Shown piece by piece: positions 52,162 to 61,047 of a DNA stretch of 64,000 nt. The notes beneath the pieces are model-generated. The model saw only the letters and a program-made list of their open reading frames with translations. It had not been told where the DNA came from and ran no database searches. Made by a program: the position numbers and the translations under genes. Positions within the stretch are counted from its first letter, which is position 1; each line of letters starts with the position of its first letter. The DNA comes from Bacteriovorax sp. PP10 (lineage in GTDB: Bacteria > Bdellovibrionota > Bacteriovoracia > Bacteriovoracales > Bacteriovoracaceae), in the NCBI RefSeq assembly GCF_035013165.1, contig NZ_JAYGJQ010000002.1:1426001-1490000 (forward strand). Direction: 5' to 3'.

Positions 52162-53790
52162 ATGAGAAGAATAAATTCTTTATTTTTGATGATGGCGATT
52201 TTCGCATTATCTACTCAACAGGTTTTTGCCTGGGGTAGTACAGGGCATGCGTCTATTCCAAAACCAACTCAAGCTCAAATTGATGCTCAAATCAAACAAA
52301 CAATCACGGATTCAGAAGGTAATACATTTAAAGTCGCGCTAATTGAGTACAAGAATCAGAATGATGAAATGGAAGTACGTATAGAAGCATCTGCGATACC
52401 ACGCTTTGCTTCGAAAATAAATCCACTACTTGGTTTTGGTCGTGACTTAGATGGGAACGGAAAAATTGATATTTGGTTTTTAGTCACTCAAAACGGACTG
52501 GACCTGGTTGAGAAAGAAGGAAAAGATTCGAAAGGTAGAGATGTCCTTGGCGACATCTTAGTTGAAAAATACCGTTCAACTTTTTTCATGTACGTAAACG
52601 CTGCTACGACAAGTATCTTTAGTTATCTACTAATGTCATTCGACGCGAGTATTACTTCTTACGAAGACTACTACCGCGATTGGATGGACTTAGAACAAGT
52701 ACGTCTTACATTTGAAAAAGATCAAAAGAATTTAGGTTCAACATACACACGTGATCAAATCGCTTTTCAATACGAACTAAGAGAGATTGGATTAAAAGAA
52801 ATGAACGATCGCATGGCCCGCTTTGAAAAAGCAACATTTTGGGGATACGCCCTTGCTGATCTTGGTTTATGGGTTACTGGCGGAATCATCTTTAAGTGGG
52901 GAGCAAAAATCCTCGCAAAGATCGGAGCTGTAACTTCGGAAACTGCTTTTGCTACTGCAGTAAAAGACTCATTCTTTGGTTTTTTTGAAAAACAAAAGGC
53001 AGCAGTGGAGAGTCGTTTAGTTGCTTTAAAGGGCAAAATACCAAAACCTAGAACACGCAAAGAAATTGCTGCGGAAATGTCTGCTGTTACACTTACAAAA
53101 GAAACATATAAACAAGCTATAACAAGCACGATTAAAGCTCAGCAGTCGAAAAGTAGACTTCATGCTGCTTTAAAGAAAGTTTTAAAAATACCAAAAGATG
53201 TATTCCTTGGTGCAAAATCTGAATGGCAATACATTGCCTTGAACTCAGGTGTGCAAATATTATCAGAAGGTGTTGCTAGATATGACGACATCTATGATGC
53301 AAACCCTGCTGTTATGGCAGAAAATCTGTTAACGAATCCTGAAGTTATCGAGAACGTTGGCTTCATGTCAGCTGATACGATTTTAATGACAGGTGTATCG
53401 AAAAGTTTAAAGACAACAAAAGCAAGATTCATGGCCAGTGGAGCGATTGCTTTAACAAATTCTTCTATTATGAACTTTGCAATTAAAGACAGCGCGGACT
53501 TAACTCGTGTTGCTTTTGATACAGGCTGGGAAACAATTATTGGTAACGGTCAGGTTCAGCTTGATTTAAAAGCGCTGGAGTATTTTGAAAAGATGGCGCA
53601 GAAAAAAGGAAATCCTAAGATTAAGTTAGTTGGATACGTGATTGCTCTTGTTGATATGGGAGTAGGGTATGTGACTTATTCGAAAGCGACGACGAAGCTT
53701 GATGAGTATGAAGCGAAGAAGCAAGCTGAGAAAGATAAAGAAAAGAATGAACCTAAAATTATGTTAGTTCCGGTATTGGCGGAACAATAG
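52162..53790 (+). CDS. large exported protein of unknown function
   Basis: A 542-residue protein with a signal peptide (MRRINSLFLMMAIFALSTQQVFA) and an N-terminal mature domain. That domain holds a calcium-loop-like DLDGNGKID before IWFLV. The middle is helical, with hydrophobic helices near 140-160 and 225-255, and a Lys/Arg-rich region around 285-345. The end is a charged KKQAEKDKEK helix. No family is recognised. ATG 52162 has GAGG ten bases upstream; an ATG five codons earlier is also possible. A strong terminator follows. Confidence 0.7.
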   Translation: MRRINSLFLMMAIFALSTQQVFAWGSTGHASIPKPTQAQIDAQIKQTITDSEGNTFKVALIEYKNQNDEMEVRIEASAIPRFASKINPLLGFGRDLDGNGKIDIWFLVTQNGLDLVEKEGKDSKGRDVLGDILVEKYRSTFFMYVNAATTSIFSYLLMSFDASITSYEDYYRDWMDLEQVRLTFEKDQKNLGSTYTRDQIAFQYELREIGLKEMNDRMARFEKATFWGYALADLGLWVTGGIIFKWGAKILAKIGAVTSETAFATAVKDSFFGFFEKQKAAVESRLVALKGKIPKPRTRKEIAAEMSAVTLTKETYKQAITSTIKAQQSKSRLHAALKKVLKIPKDVFLGAKSEWQYIALNSGVQILSEGVARYDDIYDANPAVMAENLLTNPEVIENVGFMSADTILMTGVSKSLKTTKARFMASGAIALTNSSIMNFAIKDSADLTRVAFDTGWETIIGNGQVQLDLKALEYFEKMAQKKGNPKIKLVGYVIALVDMGVGYVTYSKATTKLDEYEAKKQAEKDKEKNEPKIMLVPVLAEQ

Positions 53791-53797
53791 ATTTCTT

Positions 53798-53829
53798 AAT
53801 GGAGAGGGCCCTAACCCTCTCCATTTTTA
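53798..53829. terminator. strong bidirectional terminator
   Basis: A perfect 11-bp stem (53798-53808 with 53815-53825) with a 6-base loop runs into TTTTTA. It lies between the exported protein gene and the converging gene at 53865. Confidence 0.85.
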
Positions 53830-53864
53830 TTTTAACCCGGTTTTTTTACTAAGTGATACTTTAT

Positions 53865-54851
53865 TTAAAACTTCCAATTTCCTTCAATCATTGCCGGCAT
53901 AAAGTAAAACGCTCCGATGAATGAATTTTTATCTTTGAAATACGTTCCAAAACATAATTTTTTAGAAAGATTTTCGTCGATGATAATTAAGGGCTCATCA
54001 TATGAAAAATCATAAGCTGGTTTAAAACTATTAAAAGAATTAACAGTAAATTCTTTTGTCGTTAAAATATATTCTTTGATTTTAGCATCATCTAATTCTA
54101 AATTCTTAATTATCAGACCTTCGTTTTTTCTCTCAGTTTTTTTCTTTCTGTAATCTCTTACTAAGGCACAAAATAATGCTTTTATTCCCTGGTTGGATTT
54201 GAGCATTTCGGGGGTCGTCTTCTTTAAATACTTTGCTACAAGATAATCTTCATCTTTAACTAAAGGCTTAATTTCAAAGTATTCTTGAAATTTTGTAGCA
54301 GTAATTTCGTATTCTTTATTAGAACCATCTTTTAAAACATAAAATTGATTTCTTTGATTTTCAGGGATGAGAAAATCAACAATTTTGAATTTTGCGCCAG
54401 CTTCAATAGTGTTAAATTTAGTCGCTATCTTAAAATTAGCTGGTAAATCATTTGAAATGGAAAATAATTTTCTGCTAAATATATCAAATTCTTTAATGAA
54501 TAAGCGATTGCTTTCTTTTCTTGTAAGATTGTTCATTTCGTTATCTAAAAACGTTCCTCCTGAAGAGAAATTCTCTACGATTAAAAGCCTTTGCTGTGCG
54601 ACTACTTCTTTTCCAACTTTATTTCTGTCATCAGCAAATTTGTTTGCAGCTTCTTTTTCTTTTGTTTTTTGACTGATACGATGTTGAATTTCAGACCGCA
54701 TTAGTGATAATTCACGCGAAGTCTTTTCAAAGTTTTCTTGTGATCTTTGTATTCTTTGATCGAGTGTCATAGAGTTTGCGGTTGCCTCTGATATGAAGAG
54801 AGTTAACATACAAACTAAAGACATTCTCAAGAATTTGATATTTTTACACAT
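53865..54851 (-). CDS. exported coiled-coil protein of unknown function
   Basis: A 328-residue protein with a signal peptide (hydrophobic core MSLVCMLTLFI, cleavage near TANS). A charged coiled-coil segment follows (about 30-75). The C-terminal half has aromatic strands (YDEPLIIIDENL, IGAFYFMPAMIEG). No family is recognised. ATG 54851 is chosen over a TTG three codons upstream. Base composition is more AT-rich than the core genes. It is divergent from the cysteine-module gene by 59 bases. Confidence 0.65.
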   Translation of the reverse strand: MCKNIKFLRMSLVCMLTLFISEATANSMTLDQRIQRSQENFEKTSRELSLMRSEIQHRISQKTKEKEAANKFADDRNKVGKEVVAQQRLLIVENFSSGGTFLDNEMNNLTRKESNRLFIKEFDIFSRKLFSISNDLPANFKIATKFNTIEAGAKFKIVDFLIPENQRNQFYVLKDGSNKEYEITATKFQEYFEIKPLVKDEDYLVAKYLKKTTPEMLKSNQGIKALFCALVRDYRKKKTERKNEGLIIKNLELDDAKIKEYILTTKEFTVNSFNSFKPAYDFSYDEPLIIIDENLSKKLCFGTYFKDKNSFIGAFYFMPAMIEGNWKF

Positions 54852-54898
54852 TTTTTCCAACTTTTTAACTTATTCCTATCGTAATTTTTTAAAATCAA

Positions 54899-54904
54899 TA
54901 TACT
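54899..54904 (+). promoter_or_regulatory. TATACT -10 six bases before the start codon
   Basis: TATACT is followed by six bases and then the ATG at 54911. This is the same spacing and hexamer as before murD. No ribosome site is visible and no good -35 could be found, so support is weaker than for murD. Confidence 0.4.
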
Positions 54905-54910
54905 ACTATC

Positions 54911-56776
54911 ATGAAATCAAAAAAAATTATTGCAATCTTTTTCTTAGGATTTGTTACAAATTTATTTGCCAATGACTGTGCAAAACTATTATTGGAATCG
55001 AATTCAAAAAATCTTAACAAAGTTATTAGTTGTGGTTTTTCATGCAATAAAGATGAAGAATGCGAAGAGGCCAATGTCTGTAATGATGCATATGCCGTTA
55101 ATAAAAATTATACTCCTGTCTTAAAAAAATACTTAGAGCAGTTTTATGAGATGGGATGTGTTAGTCGAGGTCAGTGGTATAGTGCAGAGAGGGTTTGTTT
55201 TGAAGCTAAATGTATTGCTAATAAATGCATAAGAAAAAGTACATCGTGCAGTGTGAAAGTAGCAAATGAACCTGTACCTAATTTCGGGGGACAGGTCATC
55301 AATTTACCTATTGATAACAAGCCTAAGAACTACATTTATCCACACTTTAAGAAAGATCAAAAATGTGTAATAGAGTTAAGTGATCTTGATAAAATGATCC
55401 CAATCGTGAAAGTAGAGCCAACAGATTCATCCTATAAGACTCTTATCGCATTGGCCTATGCTGAAGAGCAAATAGCTAAAAAAAATAATGACGATAAAGT
55501 TTACTGTGCGACTGTTCATCTTATAAAAACACCAGTTACTTTAACAAATGGTAATTTAACATTTAAGGAGTTATATCCCGATGTCTATAATAAAACATTA
55601 TCCTATTTGATTAAGTTTTTTTCTTATAGTCCAGTCATAAACAAAGAAATATTTTCTAATGCTGTTGATGGAGAGTGGTATGGATTCTTGATGAGGTTTA
55701 ATGGAGAAATCAAGTTTCTCAATGTGCTTCCAGAGCATATTCTGAAACCTATCTATACTTCTAAATCTTCTATTAAATGGAATGAAGAAGAGGCCCTGTT
55801 TTACATTAATAATATCTTTTTAAAAGGAATCCAGGTCCGGCCGCCTCTTAATTTGGGAACATGGCTTGAAAAGAGTCCAGATTTTTACAAGAAAAATGTT
55901 ATACCAATAATCAGCAGTACAGATATAAAAGTAAATGATTCATTTGATTCATATTCATTTGCACCTTCGTTCTTAACTAAAAATTTAATAAGCCAAAATC
56001 AAGAAGAGTTAATAAAAGTATTGAATTCAGAAGGCGATACTAAAATTAAATGCTACACAGGTATTCAGGTTATAAAATATTATTCAGTTTCTACAAAACA
56101 AAAAAGTTATTTGAGCCTTGAGAACAGTAAGTCTCCATGTATAAAAAAGATTGCTGAAAACATTAGTTCTTTGACTCGTGTTGAGAATAATGGTTGTTCA
56201 TCTTTTTCATTTGGTACATTTAATTTATCAACTGAACATTTTGCACAGTTAAAGTTCATTACTGATTCATGCTATCTTCAATGCAACGTGAAGGAAGATT
56301 GCAACTATATTCAAAAAGATTGTTTTTCCAATGTTCCAGTCAATAAGAATTCAATGCAATCTCAGCTGAAATTACTAGAAGGTACTATTAGTAAATGTGA
56401 TAAAAAATTTCCTTCATCTATACAGATGGATTGCGTTTCGAATTATTGTCGAGAAGTCGTTACGAAATGCGAATATAATGACTTTAAAAACGAAATAAGT
56501 TCATTTGTTAAGCTTAATTCAATGGATACTTGTAACTCCAATGAAGATTGTATCGTCTTCTCGTACACAACGAATAATATTAAGCCAATTTATTTAAGTT
56601 TTAATAAGAATATTCCTGAAGGGCAAAATCAAATTTGGAAATTTGCCAATAAAATAGGATTTAAATGTGATGATCAAGGGACGCCACCATGGCAAACTTC
56701 GGCACGAAGTGTTTTGTATGTGCCACCACCAAAATCTGCCTGTACACAAAATAAATGTATGTTAATTAATCTTTGA
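54911..56776 (+). CDS. exported protein with three cysteine modules
   Basis: A 621-residue protein with signal peptide (cleavage after LFA). Three related modules of the form C-x3-[DE]-[DE]-C ... NKN ... C ... NxC occur at about residues 41-113, 453-520 and 539-621: SCNKDEECEEANVC, QCNVKEDCNYIQKDC and TCNSNEDCIVFSY. A long central region (about 130-440) is unique. An even spread of cysteines suggests disulfides in the periplasm or outside. Function is unknown. AT-rich codon use. The next gene follows by 13 bases and is probably cotranscribed. Confidence 0.7.
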   Translation: MKSKKIIAIFFLGFVTNLFANDCAKLLLESNSKNLNKVISCGFSCNKDEECEEANVCNDAYAVNKNYTPVLKKYLEQFYEMGCVSRGQWYSAERVCFEAKCIANKCIRKSTSCSVKVANEPVPNFGGQVINLPIDNKPKNYIYPHFKKDQKCVIELSDLDKMIPIVKVEPTDSSYKTLIALAYAEEQIAKKNNDDKVYCATVHLIKTPVTLTNGNLTFKELYPDVYNKTLSYLIKFFSYSPVINKEIFSNAVDGEWYGFLMRFNGEIKFLNVLPEHILKPIYTSKSSIKWNEEEALFYINNIFLKGIQVRPPLNLGTWLEKSPDFYKKNVIPIISSTDIKVNDSFDSYSFAPSFLTKNLISQNQEELIKVLNSEGDTKIKCYTGIQVIKYYSVSTKQKSYLSLENSKSPCIKKIAENISSLTRVENNGCSSFSFGTFNLSTEHFAQLKFITDSCYLQCNVKEDCNYIQKDCFSNVPVNKNSMQSQLKLLEGTISKCDKKFPSSIQMDCVSNYCREVVTKCEYNDFKNEISSFVKLNSMDTCNSNEDCIVFSYTTNNIKPIYLSFNKNIPEGQNQIWKFANKIGFKCDDQGTPPWQTSARSVLYVPPPKSACTQNKCMLINL

Positions 56777-56789
56777 TGTGGAAAGTTTT

Positions 56790-57626
56790 ATGAAAAATGA
56801 ATTATTAGGTTTTGCCTTGTTGCTTAGTGTCAATACATATGCCGCAGACTTTAGTGAAGAACTTAAAAAACTTACTAGCGATTTGAATTTTATAAAAGCA
56901 TCAGGAAATCTTAAAGATTCACTTAGTAATTTTGTAAAAAATAAAAATACTAATTTGGATAAAGATCTATATCAAAAAATTCATAATAATAATTTATGCA
57001 CATTATCTTTTGTAACTTTAGACGAATTACCCAAATACACCATTGTTGTGAGTTTAATTCAGGAAAACCTCATGGATTTAAAAGACTTTGAACAAAGATG
57101 GGAGATGATTGAAGAACTGAAAAGTGCAGATAAAGAACTAGATACTTCAATAGTGACAAATAGAGAAAAATTACGGACCTACTGTACATTTAAAGTTGAA
57201 GCGAAGAGCTTAGAAAATATGTCTTCTAAAGAAAAAGAAAATAGTCAGATTGTTAATGAAGACTATGCTGCACTAATGAAAGCAAAGTCTAGTGGCCACC
57301 CTGATCTCGTTAAAATAATTGGTGAAACTGAAAGTATTTTAGAGAGAAAAATTCAAACAGAGACTAATGCCGTAGGTGAGCTTTACAAGAAGTTAGTATT
57401 TACAGCATTTTCTCAGATGTTTTCGATGCAAGATATAATGGTGAGAGCTAAACTCGATACTGTTTTAGTTGGAGATTGTTTAAAATTAGCTGAAACTATT
57501 TATGAAAAACAATGTGCATCTAAAGCAACCTATGTGGATTTTCCAGGTATCGGTTTAAAAAGAAGAGCTTGCTTTAGTGAAAACGTACAGTTATTTCAAC
57601 CTAAATGTAAGTATGAAAAATTCTAA
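56790..57626 (+). CDS. exported helical protein of unknown function
   Basis: A 278-residue protein with a signal peptide (MKNELLGFALLLSVNTYA) and a mature part that is mostly charged helix (about 20-215). It ends with a pair of cysteines in GLKRRACFSENVQ and FQPKCKYEKF. GGAA lies eight bases before ATG 56790; an in-frame GTG four codons upstream lacks support. It follows the cysteine-module gene closely and shares its AT-rich composition. No family is recognised. Confidence 0.65.
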   Translation: MKNELLGFALLLSVNTYAADFSEELKKLTSDLNFIKASGNLKDSLSNFVKNKNTNLDKDLYQKIHNNNLCTLSFVTLDELPKYTIVVSLIQENLMDLKDFEQRWEMIEELKSADKELDTSIVTNREKLRTYCTFKVEAKSLENMSSKEKENSQIVNEDYAALMKAKSSGHPDLVKIIGETESILERKIQTETNAVGELYKKLVFTAFSQMFSMQDIMVRAKLDTVLVGDCLKLAETIYEKQCASKATYVDFPGIGLKRRACFSENVQLFQPKCKYEKF

Positions 57627-57798
57627 AGATTAATAAGGAAATGTAATAAATCACCAATACACTTTTTTATATTTGATGAAGCAATAAAGGTATCTTGGAA
57701 GCATTTTTACGGAAAATTATGGATATTGGGAATACAGGAATTTCAATCGCATTATGAAAACTATCTAAAATCTCATCAAGATAAAATGCGATAAGAAA

Positions 57799-57826
57799 AT
57801 TGTGAAAGAAAAGAAATTTTCACAAT
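57799..57826. other. AT-rich hairpin in the 261-base gap before tgt
   Basis: A perfect 9-bp inverted repeat (57799-57807 with 57818-57826) lies in the otherwise featureless gap 57627-57887. It could be the 3' end signal of the rightward exported-protein operon, though no T tract follows at once. Confidence 0.4.
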
Positions 57827-57878
57827 GTATTCAAAATTTTTGTAATTAATATTTAAAATAAGTTCTAAGAAAGAAAGT

Positions 57879-57899
57879 GGGCGAGGACTAATCCTCCCC
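57879..57899 (-). terminator. possible terminator after tgt
   Basis: On the minus strand a GC-rich stem (57892-57899 with 57879-57887, one bulge) spans the tgt stop codon. It is followed by a T-rich stretch. Short loop and bulge make it a modest candidate. Confidence 0.4.
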
Positions 57900-59054
57900 A
57901 CCCGTATCATCACTCGAATCATCTTTCTGATAATTAGCAAAAAACTCTTTCTTATAATCCAAGAATCTATCTTCAAGAATCGCCTTACGCGCTCCTTCAG
58001 CTAAACCTTTATAAAATTGAATATTATGCGTAGTCGCAAGAACCTGCCCCAAAATCTCATTCGAATCAAATAAATGTTTCAAATAAGCACGAGTAAAGTT
58101 CGTACAAGTATAACAAGGACAAGAGTGATCAATAGGATAAAAATCACGTCTATAATTTCTATGGCGAATTCTAATCTTCCCACGTGAAGTGAACAGCGTC
58201 CCACCACGAGCAAACTTAGTTGGAATGATACAGTCACTCATATCAATTCCATTTTCCCATAACATGAAAAGGTCTTCCGGATTACCAATCCCCATCGCGT
58301 AACGAGGTTTGTTCTCTGGCATTAACGGAGCAGCGTAAGAAACAATCTTCTCCATCCACTCAGCACCTTCACCAACTGATACACCACCGATCGCGTAACC
58401 TGGAAGGTCGCGCTTCACTAGTTCATCAATACATTCTTTACGAAGGTCATTATATGTTGATCCTTGGATGATTCCGAAAAGCGCTTGCTTTGGGTTCGTC
58501 CAAGTTTCGATACAACGGTCAAGCCATCTGTGAGTACGGTCCATTGACGTTTTTGTGTACTCGCGAGTTGCTGGGTAAGGGATACATTCATCGAAGGCCA
58601 TCATGATATCTGATCCAAGGTTTTGTTGGATCGTGATTGATGTCTCAGGAGATAGAAGAATTTTTTTACCTTTTTGATCGGCGAATTCTGCTCCTTCTTC
58701 TTTGATGCTTTTTTTCTGTAGTGAGAAAACCTGGAATCCACCTGAGTCAGTAAGAATCGGGCGAGGCCAGTTCATGAACTTATGTAGTCCACCAGCTTTT
58801 TTGATCAGGTCTGAACCTGGTGTCATGTGAAGGTGGTACGTGTTTGAAAGAATAATTTTTGTATCCATTTCTTCAAGAACTTTTGGTTGAAGCGCTTTAA
58901 TCGCTCCGTGAGTTCCTACAGGCATGAATACGGGAGTTTCAATAACACCATGTGGAGTTGTAATCGTTCCGGCGCGGGCCTTACAATTTTTATCAACGTG
59001 GTCTAGTTTAAATTGAAAATGTTCTTTGACTTGGTCTTGAATGCGGTCACTCAT
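57888..59054 (-). CDS. tgt: queuine/preQ1 tRNA-guanine transglycosylase
   Basis: Tgt swaps guanine 34 of GUN-anticodon tRNAs for preQ1. The 388-residue enzyme has TDSGGFQVFSL (Asp103), GGVSVGEG, the nucleophile region CIIPTKFARGGTLFTSRG, and the zinc site CPCYTCTNF followed by a His in LATTHN. It has an ordinary length for the family. Its ATG overlaps the upstream FHA-RDD gene stop by four bases. No other queuosine genes are in the window. Confidence 0.96.
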   Translation of the reverse strand: MSDRIQDQVKEHFQFKLDHVDKNCKARAGTITTPHGVIETPVFMPVGTHGAIKALQPKVLEEMDTKIILSNTYHLHMTPGSDLIKKAGGLHKFMNWPRPILTDSGGFQVFSLQKKSIKEEGAEFADQKGKKILLSPETSITIQQNLGSDIMMAFDECIPYPATREYTKTSMDRTHRWLDRCIETWTNPKQALFGIIQGSTYNDLRKECIDELVKRDLPGYAIGGVSVGEGAEWMEKIVSYAAPLMPENKPRYAMGIGNPEDLFMLWENGIDMSDCIIPTKFARGGTLFTSRGKIRIRHRNYRRDFYPIDHSCPCYTCTNFTRAYLKHLFDSNEILGQVLATTHNIQFYKGLAEGARKAILEDRFLDYKKEFFANYQKDDSSDDTGGED

Positions 59055-60895
59055 CGTTTCTCTCCAGGTTTTTCCATTGGCGCGAGTTGGTTTTTAATGT
59101 CGTTAAAAGATTTATAAACATTTTTGTTTTTTATAAACTTTTGAACCGCTTCTATATTTCTTATGACAGCGAGCTTCGCTTTATCAGTCAGGTCAACTTC
59201 GGCGTGTATTATCTTAACGTTAGAGAGACTATTAGCAATGCCGACGTAATAAGTCAAAAAGGTTTGTTCATCACCGTGTAAAAATGCATCCTGTGCTTCA
59301 AGCAAGGTTACGTTTTGGTTGTTAGGCTTCAGAGGATTGTTGTCTTGGATGAGTTTAGTAAAAACAGACTGCTCGAAGACAGTAACCAGAGAACCACGAT
59401 GAATAGAATCAGCTACAAAGCGTCTCATGCGTTCAGGGCCGAAGAGATAAAAGAAATCTTGTTGAGTGCTGCTTAAAAATAGAACTGGAGTTTCCGGTAA
59501 GTAGGTTTTTAAAACCATATCGTTTTTAAGGTTACTGTTCATCAAAGATTCTTTTACGAGAACACCACTTCCAAAAAATGGGCCTAGGGCCTTAGCACTT
59601 TCTTTTAAATTGATTGGAGAGAGTAGAAGTACACTTTCAACCAAGGCCTTCTTTTCTTTTAATGTCGAATCAAGGAGAGGGGATTTATGAAGAGTGCTGT
59701 AAAGAGGATTCCCGTACTCAAGTTGCTCTTCAAGACTTTCATAGCTGATGTCATCAACCTCTTCAACAATGAGCGATTCGCCGGCCTTTAAATCGATTAA
59801 TTGAAAAGCTCTCTTTGTCGCATTCACGACTGTCGGTAAGAGATAATACCTGAAAGGAAGCTCTGCTGAGAGGCTTACGTTTAAATCTTTTGAGTAACTC
59901 ATGATCGTTCTTGTATGAAGCTCTTTTAGGCCTCGCTGGTCGTTAGTGACTAGAGTTAAATTTGAGTTGTAAGGTGAGGGAAGTAAAAAAGGTGCAATCA
60001 AAATGAAAAGTAAAATGATGATGATTCCAACTTTTCTAATACCTTTAAAAAGCAGAGTGTTTTTCACTGAGTTTTGAGCAGGAAGAAGAAAAAGTGAATA
60101 AACAAAAGTTTTCATTCTGAAGAACAGGAGTTTTCCAAAAGTGTTATCCGGATTGTTTCTTAATCCTAAAATTGATTGACCGAAAGTTGTTCCGAACACT
60201 AATGTCTGAGCAAAACTTAAGAGATACCAAGCGACGAAAAAACTAAAAAATGAATGAGTATTATGAGGAAATACCAATGAAGAAAAATAATTAAAAATGC
60301 TAAGAGCAAAGCTGTCAGCAAAAACTAAAGGCAGGCCTACAACTAAAATTAAATAAGTGATAAAAGCATCAACGACAAGAGTGTAGAGCTTGATGACCCA
60401 TAAAGAGAGAAGTGATCCTCGATCCATTTTCTCAACGATATTGGGGCGAACGTGAATTTGCCTTTTCATTGAGCCGGTTGGATTGTCTTTGTATAGGATG
60501 CTGTCTTTTTCTGCTTCAGGTGTGAGTTCGCTCATTGAATTAAAGATCACTGGCTTTATTTTTTGAGTTTCATGGACGTGAACCAACTCACTTCTGATAA
60601 TGATCTCTGCACCAGTTAACTGAATTTTGTCTCCAGGTTCCAAAAGATAGGTCTTGTTTTCTTCCAGCGGTAGGGAATTCAGGAAGGTTTGATTGGTATT
60701 TCCGAGATAATGGAGAGCAAGATTTTCCCCTTTTTTCTCGAAAACCAAGTGGCGATTTTTTATTTTATTCCCTAAGAGTACCAAATCATTTCTGGGGTCC
60801 ATACCCGCAGTTATGGAGTCGACCACATCGATTTTCATCGGAGTCTGGTTTTCTAGGCGTACATCTAAGCGGTATTGATTTGTTGATTGATTCAT
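59051..60895 (-). CDS. FHA-like plus RDD-like membrane protein
   Basis: A 614-residue protein. Residues about 5-105 look like an FHA domain (strands around ITAGMDPRNDLVL, KNRHLVFEKKG, TFLNSLPL and LEPGDKIQL). Then comes an RDD-like membrane domain (about 155-290) with TTFGQSILGLRN. One further membrane helix (about 295-310) precedes a large extracytoplasmic region. FHA domains bind phosphothreonine. The ATG at 60895 is preferred since residues before it do not resemble FHA; an in-frame ATG at 60967 is the alternative. Coupled to tgt by ATGA overlap. Confidence 0.72.
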   Translation of the reverse strand: MNQSTNQYRLDVRLENQTPMKIDVVDSITAGMDPRNDLVLLGNKIKNRHLVFEKKGENLALHYLGNTNQTFLNSLPLEENKTYLLEPGDKIQLTGAEIIIRSELVHVHETQKIKPVIFNSMSELTPEAEKDSILYKDNPTGSMKRQIHVRPNIVEKMDRGSLLSLWVIKLYTLVVDAFITYLILVVGLPLVFADSFALSIFNYFSSLVFPHNTHSFFSFFVAWYLLSFAQTLVFGTTFGQSILGLRNNPDNTFGKLLFFRMKTFVYSLFLLPAQNSVKNTLLFKGIRKVGIIIILLFILIAPFLLPSPYNSNLTLVTNDQRGLKELHTRTIMSYSKDLNVSLSAELPFRYYLLPTVVNATKRAFQLIDLKAGESLIVEEVDDISYESLEEQLEYGNPLYSTLHKSPLLDSTLKEKKALVESVLLLSPINLKESAKALGPFFGSGVLVKESLMNSNLKNDMVLKTYLPETPVLFLSSTQQDFFYLFGPERMRRFVADSIHRGSLVTVFEQSVFTKLIQDNNPLKPNNQNVTLLEAQDAFLHGDEQTFLTYYVGIANSLSNVKIIHAEVDLTDKAKLAVIRNIEAVQKFIKNKNVYKSFNDIKNQLAPMEKPGEKR

Positions 60896-61047
60896 TCTGA
60901 TAACATTATTGAAAAATTCTCGGGGTCTTGCAATCAAAAGATAAAGTGTACGGCATCCCTCGGGCATAATGCTCTTTACAATTTTTTACCCTTTAATAAG
61001 ATAGGTGTAATAGGAAATTTACTTCGAAAATCAAGGAAGATTGAAAA

